Positions 35,478 to 44,095 of a DNA stretch of 64,000 bases are shown piece by piece. Source of the stretch: an uncultured Alphaproteobacteria bacterium (GTDB lineage: Bacteria; Pseudomonadota; Alphaproteobacteria; RF32; CAG-239); NCBI GenBank assembly GCA_944393175.1, contig CALXZH010000012.1, positions 62,001-126,000 on the forward strand. Direction: 5' to 3'. Position 1 is the first letter of the stretch; every line of letters begins with the position of its first letter. The position numbers and the translations under genes were made by a program. The notes under the pieces are model-generated. The model did no database searches. It had not been told where the DNA came from and saw only the letters and a program-made list of their open reading frames with translations.

Positions 35478-35757
35478 TACACCAAAGCCTCGCAAAAGCG
35501 GGGCTTTGATGTATGTTGAGGAGTGATGAGGTTCGAACTCCCGGATAAGGGAGTTTGACAAGGAGGAGCAGGCGAGACGGAGTATCGCCGCATTTGCGAC
35601 GACGCAGCGCGTTAAGAAAACTTGAAAAGTTTTTAGCAATCTCGCTGTCTCCGCCATACACAAAAGCCCTGCAAAATGCGGGGCTTTGATGTATGTTGAG
35701 GAGTGATGAGGTTCGAACTCCCGGATGAGGGAGTTTGACAAGGAGGAGCAGGCGAGA
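35470..35757 (+). repeat. Duplicated tRNA-Ser 3' end and trailer (about 108 bp, two copies)
   Basis: Copy 1 at 35470-35577 and copy 2 at 35649-35757, about 95% identical by eye. Each starts with the last 8 bases of tRNA-Ser, continues with a terminator-like hairpin (AAAGCC/GGCTTT), then TTCGAACTCCCGG, the complement of the tRNA T-arm, within a second hairpin (AACTCCC/GGGAGTT). The 71 bases between copies show no gene. Possibly a scar of integration at this tRNA. Confidence 0.75.
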
Positions 35758-35765
35758 TGGCTTTT

Positions 35766-36230
35766 TTATGAAAAGTGTGTCTTTGCCAGATTGATAATTA
35801 GTTTTTGCTTTTGTTGTGCTTGTCTGACGGCTTGATAGCTGCCTCCTGATTTACGGGTAATGTAACAAACAATAACATTGGCGTTTTCTGCTATATATTT
35901 ATTTCGTCGGCTGATGGCAAATTTTTGGGGGCCTTTGGTGGCTATTGGCGGATAGATAAGTTCGTATCTTTCTTCTAAAAATTGTTGTTTTATTGTTGAA
36001 TAGTGGTTGGGATTATATGCGCAGATATAACAGAGTGTTATGTTGGGATTTTCTTTTTTTAATCGTTGCATTGTGGTTCTTGCAAGCCAATCAAAGTTCC
36101 CTTGTTCACAACACCAAAATTCGTCGTATCCATTGGTAATCAATTCTTTGACAACTTGTTCAAGTTGATTTTCCAAGTGCGTTGTTATCAAAGTATCTCG
36201 ATGACCGAAAAAAGCAACTATACCGCTCAA
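35766..36230 (-). CDS. SLOG-superfamily (DUF1273/YpsA-like) protein
   Basis: 154 residues from a TTG start. FFGHRDT near the N-terminus and ISRRNKYIAENANVIVCYITRKSGGSYQAVRQAQ near the C-terminus are the nucleotide-binding signatures of the SLOG/DUF1273 Rossmann family, whose members sense or process nucleotide-derived ligands. The first 16 codons lie inside a tandemly repeated structured-RNA region, and the same 16 codons recur as a broken copy at 36507-36587. No ATG alternative is available. RBS is poor, suggesting controlled translation. Confidence 0.72.
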   Translation of the reverse strand: MSGIVAFFGHRDTLITTHLENQLEQVVKELITNGYDEFWCCEQGNFDWLARTTMQRLKKENPNITLCYICAYNPNHYSTIKQQFLEERYELIYPPIATKGPQKFAISRRNKYIAENANVIVCYITRKSGGSYQAVRQAQQKQKLIINLAKTHFS

Positions 36231-36453
36231 GTGAAGTCCAATCAGCCCAAGCTAATTGCCTGAAAAGGCGGTGGATGTTACAAACTACGGTCATTATGAG
36301 TGGTAGCCCACTTATTCGTGCGAGCCTTATTTCGTGGCATCCACCTTGCGGTAAATGCCCATATAGCAATAGTTCTCCTGTTTTAAACAGAAGTCCCTTT
36401 GCCCATAATGACCAGGGTTTGTAATCCCTTGTTAAGATTTGGGCTATCCCAAC
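36208..36453 (-). ncRNA. Structured RNA, copy 1 (promoter-proximal to SLOG gene)
   Basis: Minus-strand RNA of about 245 nt. Variable arm helices: TTACAAAC (36278) with GTTTGTAA (36417), and GGTCATTATG (36289) with CATAATGACC (36404), separated by an internal loop CTAC/AGG kept in both copies. The core holds hairpins CAGGAG/CTTCTG, a GCAA-capped 10-bp helix (GGCAT..ATGCC), and AGTGG/CCACT. An outer helix pairs AGCCCAA with TTGGGCT. The 3' end has a T-run at 36208-36213 and overlaps the SLOG start. Confidence 0.68.
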
Positions 36454-36459
36454 TCCTTT

Positions 36460-36488
36460 ACTATATATGCTGAAAAATAAAATTACAA
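36460..36488 (-). promoter_or_regulatory. Promoter for structured RNA copy 1
   Basis: Minus-strand TTGTAA (36483-36488) and TATAGT (36460-36465) with an exact 17-base spacer; transcription would start near 36453. Same in copy 2. Confidence 0.6.
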
Positions 36489-36506
36489 TTCCTAATATCT
36501 TTGAGC

Positions 36507-36587
36507 TTAAATTATTTTTGAACTTTGGGTAAAATTTTTTGTTATCAAAGTATCTCGATGACCGAAAAAAGCAACTATACCGCTCAA
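36507..36587 (-). pseudogene. Broken duplicate of the SLOG gene start
   Basis: Sixteen codons identical to the start of the SLOG gene (TTG at 36587, through FFGHRDTLIT), then ten unrelated codons and a stop at the repeat junction. It arose with the tandem duplication; alternatively it is simply part of the conserved RNA 3' region. Confidence 0.6.
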
Positions 36588-36811
36588 GTGAAGTCCAATC
36601 AGCCCAAGCCAATTGCCTGAAAAGGCGGTGGATGTCGTTAACTACAATCTCTATGAGTGGTAGCCCACTTATTCGTGCGAGCCTTATTTCGTGGCATCCA
36701 CCTTGCGGTAAATGCCCATATAGCAATAGTTCTCCTGTTTTAAACAGAAGTCCCTTTGCCCATAGAGATTAGGATTAACGATTCCTTGCTGAGATTTGGG
36801 CTATCCCAACG
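36565..36811 (-). ncRNA. Structured RNA, copy 2 (upstream copy)
   Basis: Same fold as copy 1 with different arm sequences: CGTTAA (36636) with TTAACG (36775), and AATCTCTATG (36646) with CATAGAGATT (36761), again separated by CTAC/AGG. Sixteen pairs were replaced with complementarity kept, while the 105-nt core is unchanged. T-run at 36565-36570. Confidence 0.68.
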
Positions 36812-36816
36812 CCGTT

Positions 36817-36845
36817 ACTATATATGCTGAGAAATAAAATTACAA
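36817..36845 (-). promoter_or_regulatory. Promoter for structured RNA copy 2
   Basis: Minus-strand TTGTAA (36840-36845) and TATAGT (36817-36822), 17-base spacer, identical to that of copy 1. Confidence 0.6.
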
Positions 36846-36988
36846 TTACTAATATCTTTGAGCTTAAATTTTTTTTGAACTTTTTTTGCGTTGCTCTCGT
36901 TTATAATTATGTGTCGGGTTAAATGCTTATTAAAGTTTTGGATTTACAATGATTGATTGCAATAAGGTTATTTAGTTGAGTATTAAAA

Positions 36989-38176
36989 ATGAAAACATTT
37001 GCCAGTCTTATAAGAAATAATAAAAAACTGTTTTTGCTGTTAATGGCATTGCTTGCCGGTGCGTTGTTTGTTTTGTCTCGCGGAACGGGAGATGAAGTGT
37101 CGTATATTACCGAACCCGTTAAGCGGCAAGATGTGCAAAAAGTGGTTAATGCAACCGGTGAAGTGCGTGCTATTGAGCTGGTTACCGTCGGTGCTCAAGT
37201 TTCCGGTAAAATTGAGCATTTGTATGTTACAATCGGGCAAAATGTGAAAAAAGGTGATTTAATTGCCGAAATCGATTCAACAACCCAACAAAACGAAGTT
37301 GATATTAACAAAACCAAATTGGAAAGCTATAAAGCACAATTAAAAGCAGCGGAAGTTTCTTTTGAAGTGGCTGAAAAGCAATATAAAAGAACGCAAACTT
37401 TGAAGAAGAGAAAAGCTGCCTCGGATGAAGATTTGGAAAATGCTCAAAATACTTATGAAACCGCAAAAGCTAAGGTTACGGAATTGCAATCTTCCGTTAA
37501 AGAAACCGAAATTTCTTTGAGTACGGCAGAAACTAATTTAGGATATACCAAAATTACCGCTCCTTTGGATGGAACTATCGTATCCGTTCCGGTTAAGGAA
37601 GGGCAAACCGTTAACGCCGCGATGGATACGCCGGCTATCGTTCAAATCGCCGACCTCTCTCAAATGGAGATTTTAATTGAAATATCGGAAGGCGATATTA
37701 GCAATATTAAGCCGGGGGTTAAAGTAACTTATTCGATTTTGGCGGATTTGAGCGATGTTGAGGAAACAACGCTTAAATCTATCGATCCGGGTTTGACCTT
37801 GTTGACAAATAATGAATATACCGAAGTGGTCGAATCAAGTGAAGCAATTTATTACTATGGCCGTTTGGTGGTACCTAATACAGAAGGCAAACTCAGAATC
37901 GGTATGACAACGCAAAATGTGATTTATGTGGAAAATGCGGAAAATGTTTTAACCGTGCCGGTTACGGCCCTCAAAACGGAAGGCACAAAAAAATATGTTG
38001 AAATCCTGACGCCTCAGGGAGTGCAAAAGCGCACCGTTATTACCGGTGTTTCCGATGGCTTGCATGTGGAAGTCAAAGAAGGTGTTAATGAAGGCGAAGA
38101 AGTTATTTTGGCTTATATGTCTTCGGCAGAAATCTCTTCTAAACTCTCTAATACAAGAAGGCCGAGAGGATTTTAG
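36989..38176 (+). CDS. macA: MacA-like periplasmic adaptor (membrane-fusion protein)
   Basis: 395 residues. One N-terminal membrane anchor (about 13-30), biotinyl-lipoyl halves (EVRAIELVTVGAQVSGKIEHL and GYTKITAPLDGTIVSVPVKEGQTV), a long coiled-coil hairpin (about 95-180), and beta-barrel and membrane-proximal domains. It links the MacB ABC transporter to a TolC-type channel. The next gene starts 2 bases after its stop. Substrates of MacAB systems include macrolides, peptides and lipids; specificity here is unknown. Confidence 0.92.
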   Translation: MKTFASLIRNNKKLFLLLMALLAGALFVLSRGTGDEVSYITEPVKRQDVQKVVNATGEVRAIELVTVGAQVSGKIEHLYVTIGQNVKKGDLIAEIDSTTQQNEVDINKTKLESYKAQLKAAEVSFEVAEKQYKRTQTLKKRKAASDEDLENAQNTYETAKAKVTELQSSVKETEISLSTAETNLGYTKITAPLDGTIVSVPVKEGQTVNAAMDTPAIVQIADLSQMEILIEISEGDISNIKPGVKVTYSILADLSDVEETTLKSIDPGLTLLTNNEYTEVVESSEAIYYYGRLVVPNTEGKLRIGMTTQNVIYVENAENVLTVPVTALKTEGTKKYVEILTPQGVQKRTVITGVSDGLHVEVKEGVNEGEEVILAYMSSAEISSKLSNTRRPRGF

Positions 38177-38178
38177 AA

Positions 38179-40119
38179 ATGAATATTATCGAACTCAAAA
38201 ATATTCATAAATACTTTGGTCCTAAGGATAATCGTGTTCATGTCCTGAAAGGGATTAACCTTGAGGTGGAAAAAGGTGATTTTGTGGCGATTATCGGGCA
38301 ATCGGGATCCGGAAAATCAACCTTGATGAATATTATCGGTTGTTTGGATGTGCCGACTTCGGGTTCGTATAAAATTAATAATGTTGAAGTTGGCAAAATG
38401 GCAAAAGACCAGCTGGCGGAATTGCGCTGTAAAACGTTCGGTTTTATTTTTCAACGTTACAATTTGCTCTCAAGCCTTAGTGCAACCGAAAATGCGGCGC
38501 TTCCGGCAATTTATTTGGGGCTCAATGCCGGGGAGAGAACTGCTCGCTCAATAGAACTGTTAAAAGAACTTGATTTGGGCAAAAAACTTGAGAATAAACC
38601 AAATGAATTGTCCGGTGGTCAGCAACAACGCGTGAGTATTGCACGTGCGTTGATGAACGGTGGCGAAATTATTTTGGCGGACGAACCGACCGGCGCATTG
38701 GATTCAAAAAGCGGTGAAATGGTGATGGAAATCATTAAAAAACTGCACAAACAAGGACACACCATTATTTTGGTTACGCACGACAGCCATATTGCCGCTC
38801 AAGCCAATCGAATTATTGAAATAAAAGACGGTGAAATTGTTGCCGATGAGCGCAAAACGACCGAATTGTATGAACTTCAAGACAAAATTAAAGATGTGAA
38901 ACGCAGTAAACTCGATGCCTTTAAGTATAGTTTTGCCGAATCTATGAAAATGTCGGTGCATGCTATTTTGGCGAATAAAATGCGCTCTTTGCTGACCATG
39001 CTCGGTATTATTATCGGTATTGCGTCGGTGGTGTCGGTTGTGGCTTTGGGAAATGCCTCTCAGGCCAAAATTTTGGAACGTATCAGCTCTATGGGAACAA
39101 ATACCATTGACATTATGCCCGGTACAGGTTTTGGGGATATGCGCTCGGGAAAAGTCAAAACTTTGAAAGTAAGTGATTCCGATTATTTGGGACGGCAAAG
39201 TTTTGTGGATAGCTCAACCCCAAGTGTTTCGGCCAGCGGAACTTTGGTCTATGAAAATTATTCTTTGACGGCACAGCTTAAGGGTGTGGGCGCCTCTTAT
39301 TTTGATGTTAAGGGAACTAAAATTGCGCAAGGACGTATCTTCACCAAAGAAGAAGTGGATAACATTGCATCCGTCGTCGTGATTGATGACAATACCTTAA
39401 ATGAGATGTTTGCCGATACACCGAATCCTATCGGGCAAATCATTATTTTTAACAAAAAACCGTTGAAAGTTATCGGGGTGACCGAAAAAGACAATAACCC
39501 CGGACCGATGTCTGATTCTATGAATATTTGGGTGCCTTATACAACCGCAATGTATAAAATTAACGGGAGTACGGATATTAACTCTATTACGGTGAAGGTG
39601 TCGGACAGAGTTAATTCGCAAGTGGCTGAGGCAAGTATTGAGCATATTTTGACGTCTTTGCACGGTAAAAAAGATTTCTTTATGCGCAACAGCGACAGTA
39701 TTAAACAAACAATAGAAAGTACAACCAATACCATGAAACTCTTAATTGCCAGTATTGCCGTGATTTCTTTGATTGTCGGTGGTATCGGGGTGATGAACAT
39801 TATGTTGGTGTCGGTGACCGAAAGAACAAAAGAAATCGGTATTCGTATGGCGATTGGGGCAAAGCAAGCGGATATTTTGCAGCAGTTTTTGATTGAGGCT
39901 ATTTTGATTTGCTTGGTCGGAGGTTTTTTGGGCGTGACCTTGTCAATGTTGATTGGCTTTGGTTTTAATACTTTTTCGGAGGATTTCGGTATGATTTTTT
40001 CTACCGCGTCGATTGTTTTGGCATTGGTTTGCTCAACGGCAATCGGTATTATTTTCGGTTATATGCCGGCAAAAAATGCTTCTAATCTTAACCCTATTGA
40101 TGCTTTGGCGAGTGAGTAA
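38179..40119 (+). CDS. macB: MacB-like ABC transporter (fused ATPase-permease)
   Basis: 646 residues. N-terminal ATPase with GQSGSGKST (Walker A), LSGGQQQRVSIARAL (signature) and ILADEPTGALD (Walker B); then the MacB-type permease with one span, a large periplasmic domain (about 310-520), and three C-terminal spans with ERTKEIGIRMAIGAK. It drives tripartite export together with the adaptor and outer-membrane channel in the same operon. Confidence 0.95.
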   Translation: MNIIELKNIHKYFGPKDNRVHVLKGINLEVEKGDFVAIIGQSGSGKSTLMNIIGCLDVPTSGSYKINNVEVGKMAKDQLAELRCKTFGFIFQRYNLLSSLSATENAALPAIYLGLNAGERTARSIELLKELDLGKKLENKPNELSGGQQQRVSIARALMNGGEIILADEPTGALDSKSGEMVMEIIKKLHKQGHTIILVTHDSHIAAQANRIIEIKDGEIVADERKTTELYELQDKIKDVKRSKLDAFKYSFAESMKMSVHAILANKMRSLLTMLGIIIGIASVVSVVALGNASQAKILERISSMGTNTIDIMPGTGFGDMRSGKVKTLKVSDSDYLGRQSFVDSSTPSVSASGTLVYENYSLTAQLKGVGASYFDVKGTKIAQGRIFTKEEVDNIASVVVIDDNTLNEMFADTPNPIGQIIIFNKKPLKVIGVTEKDNNPGPMSDSMNIWVPYTTAMYKINGSTDINSITVKVSDRVNSQVAEASIEHILTSLHGKKDFFMRNSDSIKQTIESTTNTMKLLIASIAVISLIVGGIGVMNIMLVSVTERTKEIGIRMAIGAKQADILQQFLIEAILICLVGGFLGVTLSMLIGFGFNTFSEDFGMIFSTASIVLALVCSTAIGIIFGYMPAKNASNLNPIDALASE

Positions 40120-40121
40120 CA

Positions 40122-41483
40122 ATGAAGGCAAAACTAACATATTTATCTTTGGTTTTAAGCGGGATGCTGTTTGCGGGATGTGCCTTGGTGCAACAGTATC
40201 CGACCTCCGTGTCTGAGGAGTTAAAATATAGCGCCGAGGTAAAGGAAAAATATAAGGCAAACGAAGAGTGGTGGAAGCAATATCAAAATGCTGAGCTCAA
40301 CCGTTTGGTGGATATGGCGTTGGCTAACAATCCCGATTATTTGAAAGCAGCCATTAATATTAACAAAGAACTCTATAACCTTAATTTGACCAAATATGAC
40401 CTCTTTCCGACGCTGTCAGGCGGGTTGAATGCCTCTTCACAAAGACAAATCAGCACTAGCGATAACTTTGCCAGCAATTTTTCGGGTGAAACCGGTTTGA
40501 GCTATGAGGCTGACTTATATGGCAAAATCAGAGATTTGTATTCGGCGCAAGAGTTTGAATATCAAGCTACGGTGATGGATAAAGAAAGTGCTCGCTTGAG
40601 CTTGATTAACAGCGTGGTCGATTTGTATTTTAACTTGGAATATTTGCAAAATACCATTGATGTTTCAAAGAAAAATGTTAAAGCCTATCAAAATATTCAA
40701 AATATTACCGCCGCAAAATATAAAAGCGGTAAAGTTGATAATTTGGAATTTTTGCAAGCCAAACAAAGTCTATTGTCAGAGCAAAATAAACTCCTAAACA
40801 GCCAAACACAATTTAGTGAGCTTGAAGCCAGTTTGAAAAATATTTTGAATATTCGCCAAGAAGACAGTCTGAATATTAAATACGGCGATATATTGGCTCA
40901 AAAAAATCTGGGTGTTAATTTGGAGGTGCCGCTTAGTGTCTTGGCTAATCGTCCGGATTTGCTGGCCAGTCAATATCGCTTAGAAAAAGCTTTTAAGAAT
41001 TTAGAAGCCGAAAACAAAACTTGGTATCCGAGCGTGTCTTTGCAAGGTTTGCTCGGCACAGGTTCCGATAAGGCCAGAACGACATTTGATTTTCCTTATG
41101 TGTTGGGAAGTGTGGCGGTGGATTTGCCCTTCTTGGATTGGAACAGAGTTAAAAATAACATCAAACTCTCTGAGGCAGATTATCAAATTACATTAATTGA
41201 TTTTCAAGATACGTTGAATCAAGCGGTTAATGAAGTGGTGTATTACTATTTTGCTTATGGTAATGCTAATCAGATTTTACAAAATACGCAAAAGAACTAT
41301 CAAAATTCAAGGTTGATTACCAAATATTATAAAAATCGCTATGATAACGGAAAAGCCGAATTTAAGGATTATTTGGAGGCAATCTATAGTGAAAATGCTT
41401 TGCGTAAAGATTTGATTCAACAAAAATATCAAACCATAAAATATGAAAACTATGTCTATAAGGCGATGGCCGGAAAATATTAA
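40122..41483 (+). CDS. TolC-like outer-membrane efflux lipoprotein
   Basis: 453 residues with a lipoprotein signal (LFAGC, C20). NodT/TolC-type: EEWWKQYQNAELNRLVDMALANNPDY at the start, and tandem coiled-coil halves with conserved ANRPDLLASQYRLEKAFKNL. It forms the outer-membrane duct of the tripartite pump. It begins 2 bases after macB and ends the operon; a terminator follows. Confidence 0.93.
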   Translation: MKAKLTYLSLVLSGMLFAGCALVQQYPTSVSEELKYSAEVKEKYKANEEWWKQYQNAELNRLVDMALANNPDYLKAAININKELYNLNLTKYDLFPTLSGGLNASSQRQISTSDNFASNFSGETGLSYEADLYGKIRDLYSAQEFEYQATVMDKESARLSLINSVVDLYFNLEYLQNTIDVSKKNVKAYQNIQNITAAKYKSGKVDNLEFLQAKQSLLSEQNKLLNSQTQFSELEASLKNILNIRQEDSLNIKYGDILAQKNLGVNLEVPLSVLANRPDLLASQYRLEKAFKNLEAENKTWYPSVSLQGLLGTGSDKARTTFDFPYVLGSVAVDLPFLDWNRVKNNIKLSEADYQITLIDFQDTLNQAVNEVVYYYFAYGNANQILQNTQKNYQNSRLITKYYKNRYDNGKAEFKDYLEAIYSENALRKDLIQQKYQTIKYENYVYKAMAGKY

Positions 41484-41486
41484 AAG

Positions 41487-41514
41487 AAAAGCCAGCATTT
41501 TGCTGGCTTTTTTG
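41487..41514. terminator. Terminator after the efflux operon
   Basis: AAAGCCAGCA/TGCTGGCTTT stem with a TTT loop, flanked by A-run and T-run; may serve the convergent flavodoxin gene as well. Confidence 0.92.
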
Positions 41515-41519
41515 TAAGA

Positions 41520-42074
41520 TTAAAGGTTGAGAGATTTTAGCCAATCATCTAGACCTTGAAGACTGGTTTGATAGCCGGACCAGCTTGGCTTTATTTGGCA
41601 ACCTTTGCACTGTGCGGTTAGGTCGGAAACGGTATTTTGCAGTCCGCCGCCGCCATGAGTGATGAACGGAATTACCGTTTTTCCGGACAAATTATATTGT
41701 TCTAAAAAGCTACTTACTTGCGGTGCGATGGTGCCCCACCAATTGGGTGAGCCGATAAAGACAATATCGTATTGCGCAATATCTTTAACCGAAGAGGTTA
41801 ACTTGGGGCGAAAGTTTTGGGCAATCTCTTCTTTGGCTTGTTGAACCATCTCGTGATAATCCTCGGGATAGGTATGGTCACTGGTGATGGCAAATAAGTC
41901 GCCTCCGATTTTTTGTTGAATTGCTTTGGCGGCTTGAGCGGTGTTGCCGCTGTATGAATAATAAGCAATTAAAATTTTGGGAGCGGCCGGTGGTGTTGTC
42001 TCTTGAGCTGGGCTCAATTTTGGGGAAATTGTCAACCCTAAGGCCAGTCCTAATAATGTTAAAAGTTTTTTCAT
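41520..42074 (-). CDS. Exported flavodoxin-like protein
   Basis: 184 residues with a Sec-type signal peptide (about 1-23, KKLLTLLGLALGLT). The mature part is a flavodoxin fold: ILIAYYSYSGNTAQAA is the FMN phosphate loop, and GSPNWWGTIAPQVSSFLEQ and PFITHGGGGL are flavin-contacting loops of the Flavodoxin_4 group. Flavodoxins are normally cytosolic, so export implies a periplasmic electron carrier or reductase. The Tat-signal aldo-keto reductase is 12 bases upstream on the same strand. Confidence 0.85.
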   Translation of the reverse strand: MKKLLTLLGLALGLTISPKLSPAQETTPPAAPKILIAYYSYSGNTAQAAKAIQQKIGGDLFAITSDHTYPEDYHEMVQQAKEEIAQNFRPKLTSSVKDIAQYDIVFIGSPNWWGTIAPQVSSFLEQYNLSGKTVIPFITHGGGGLQNTVSDLTAQCKGCQIKPSWSGYQTSLQGLDDWLKSLNL

Positions 42075-42086
42075 GGCTTATCTCCT

Positions 42087-43325
42087 CTAGGATTCAAAAG
42101 TTTTGGCGACCTCTTTCATCCATTTGCTGATTTCAATGTGTTGCGGACAATGTTGTTCGCAGAGTTTACAGCCAATGCAAGATGAGGCTTTGCCGTGTTT
42201 TTTGGTGAGGTTGGCATAGTACATCTTTTGGGCGGTAAAGGGTTTGTTGCTGATTTCTTGATTCTCGGCATTGTAGAGCGCAAAATAATCAGGAATAGCA
42301 ATTTTCATCGGGCAAAATTCGGTGCAATAGTGGCAAGAGGTGCAAGGAATTTTGATAAAGGCGTGCAGGGCTTTGATGGCTTGTTCTATCGTGGCTTGCT
42401 CTTGCTTATTCAAAGGTTTGAAGTTTTGCATATAAGAGGTATTGTCGTTGAGCTGTTCGGGAGTGGACATACCGCTTAAAACCATCATAACACCAGGGAG
42501 ACTGGCTGCATAACGTATCGCCCAAGAGGCTACCGACATATTGGGTTCGGCATCTTTGAAGATCTTTTCAACACTTGGCGGAACGGTTGCCAAAGTGCCG
42601 CCTTTAACCGGTTCCATAACAATCACCGGTTTGTTGTATTTTTGTGCAATTTCATAGCATTTGCGGGATTGAATGCTGGCGTTGTCCCAGTCAATGTAGT
42701 TGATTTGGAGTTGAACAAATTCCATTTCGGGATGTTTTTTTAAGATTTCTTCCAACATTTCGGGGCCATCGTGAAAAGAAAAGCCGATGTGTTTGACTTT
42801 GCCTTGTTTCTTTTTTTCAGTCACAAATTTGAAACTGTCAAATTTTTCGGCATTACCGATGGTGTTGGAATTTAAGTTATGGAGCAGGTAGTAGTCGAAA
42901 TATTCAAGTCCGGTTTTTTCTAATTGTTTGTTGAAAATTTCTTCTTGATCGGAGGCTTTTTTGAGGTAGCCGACGGGAAGTTTGCTTGCAACCGTATATT
43001 TATCTCTGGGGTGTCTTTTGACTAAAGATTCTTTGATGGCAATTTCACTCTCGTAGCCCATATACATCCATGCGGTATCAAAATAAGTGAAGCCTCTTGC
43101 CAAAAAGGTATCAACCATTTGGTTGAGGGTTTTGTAATCTATACTGGTGGGGTCATTTGGGGTTAGCGTGGGCAGGCGCATAAAGCCAAAACCTAACTTA
43201 TTGTTGGGGTTGATTTGTTTTTTGACCGAATCGGATACGGCGATGGTTTCGGCAATGGTGAGTTTGGGCAAAGCGCTTAATGCAAAAGCGGCTAAACTGC
43301 TGAGTAAAAATTCACGACGGTTCAT
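42087..43325 (-). CDS. Tat-exported aldo-keto reductase with C-terminal 4Fe-4S domain
   Basis: 412 residues. A Tat signal ([19 protein letters not shown]) is followed by an AKR barrel ([23 protein letters not shown]-type SHNLN region) and a ferredoxin-like C-terminus with [12 protein letters not shown] and [12 protein letters not shown]. This fusion is known among anaerobe AKRs of unknown substrate. Twin-arginine export agrees with the tatC and tatA genes directly upstream. Periplasmic location is inferred from the signal. Confidence 0.88.
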   Translation of the reverse strand: MNRREFLLSSLAAFALSALPKLTIAETIAVSDSVKKQINPNNKLGFGFMRLPTLTPNDPTSIDYKTLNQMVDTFLARGFTYFDTAWMYMGYESEIAIKESLVKRHPRDKYTVASKLPVGYLKKASDQEEIFNKQLEKTGLEYFDYYLLHNLNSNTIGNAEKFDSFKFVTEKKKQGKVKHIGFSFHDGPEMLEEILKKHPEMEFVQLQINYIDWDNASIQSRKCYEIAQKYNKPVIVMEPVKGGTLATVPPSVEKIFKDAEPNMSVASWAIRYAASLPGVMMVLSGMSTPEQLNDNTSYMQNFKPLNKQEQATIEQAIKALHAFIKIPCTSCHYCTEFCPMKIAIPDYFALYNAENQEISNKPFTAQKMYYANLTKKHGKASSCIGCKLCEQHCPQHIEISKWMKEVAKTFES

Positions 43326-43384
43326 TTTTTTCTCCCTTGAAGAATCAGGTTGATTTGAGTGTAATTTTTAGAGTGTACTCTAAG

Positions 43385-44095
43385 TCAAGACTTTTTTTGA
43401 TGTTTTTTGCAGGCGATGTATAATCCTCCTTCAAACAATAGATAAGTCGGGGTGGCAAGCATGAGTTGGCTGACAACATCCGGCGGGGTTAATAGGGCGG
43501 CAATAATCAAAATCGCAACTATAACGTAAGGGCGCTTTTGTTTGATTTGTTCGCCGGAGATTATGCCGTGACTTATAAGTGCATATACTATGAGCGGAAA
43601 CTGAAACATGAGCCCGAAGACGGTTGAAAGCCACAAAGACAAGCTGATGATGTTGCTGATGCCAAGCGTTGCTTGAATATGAGCTGAGGTAAAACTCAGG
43701 CCAAAGTCAATTATCATCGGCAGGATAAAAAAAAGGCAAAACAGCGCGCCTAGGATAAACAAACTTCCCGAACTTATAACTATTGATTTGATAAAGCGGC
43801 GTTCATTATCATAAAGAGCGGGCAAGACAAACTGCCAAATTTTATAGCAAATAAAAGGAAAACAAATTAAAAAATCTAAAAAAACTGCGGTTTTTATTTG
43901 CAGGATAAAAACTTCCATCGGGCTGAAGTAGTTGAGGGTTACCTCGTGTGCAGAAAGCATTATTTGAATGAGCCAATCAATCACATAAGGTGCGCAAAAA
44001 AACATCGGTATCAGCCCTAAGGCTAAGGATAAGATACAGCTGATGAGGGTTTTGCGCAGGGCGTCAAGATGGCTGACAAGGCTTTCTTCTTCCAT
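43385..44095 (-). CDS. tatC: Sec-independent translocase subunit TatC
   Basis: 236 residues, six membrane spans. N-terminal SHLDALRKTLI (the conserved signal-peptide-binding region, usually SHLxELRxRL), FSPMEVFILQIKTAV and PLIVYALISHGIIS. It recognises twin-arginine signals and recruits TatA. Its ATG overlaps the tatA stop by one base (TAATG). No tatB is present here, so a two-component TatA-TatC system is possible unless tatB lies elsewhere. Confidence 0.95.
   Translation of the reverse strand: MEEESLVSHLDALRKTLISCILSLALGLIPMFFCAPYVIDWLIQIMLSAHEVTLNYFSPMEVFILQIKTAVFLDFLICFPFICYKIWQFVLPALYDNERRFIKSIVISSGSLFILGALFCLFFILPMIIDFGLSFTSAHIQATLGISNIISLSLWLSTVFGLMFQFPLIVYALISHGIISGEQIKQKRPYVIVAILIIAALLTPPDVVSQLMLATPTYLLFEGGLYIACKKHQKKS

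Larger units (their letters stand above)
36184..36883 (-). repeat. Tandem 343-bp direct repeat (period 357) upstream of the SLOG gene
   Basis: Copy 1 36184-36526 and copy 2 36541-36883. The first ~94 bases differ at one position; the central 105 bases (36299-36403 and 36656-36760) are identical; the promoter-proximal ~100 bases differ at about nine. Between these blocks, two ~20-base arms differ almost completely but remain complementary within each copy. Confidence 0.9.

Noticed and set aside
35383-35741. Minus-strand frames of 92 and 100 codons antisense to tRNA-Ser and its trailer repeats
   Set aside because: They read the complement of the tRNA and of the duplicated hairpins; no RBS or homology-like pattern.
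36160-36726. A 188-codon minus-strand frame with two internal near-identical segments
   Set aside because: The repeats are those of the structured RNA copies; the frame crosses both promoters and differs from the SLOG frame, so it is a by-product of the RNA sequence.
36208-36811. Retron, 6S RNA, RNase P RNA or tmRNA as identity of the tandem RNA
   Set aside because: No reverse transcriptase nearby, no 6S-like open bubble pattern, no RNase P P4 or tmRNA tag-like sequence, and tandem duplication is atypical for these.
35470-36883. CRISPR array
   Set aside because: Only two copies per repeat, units over 100 bp, and no cas genes in the window.
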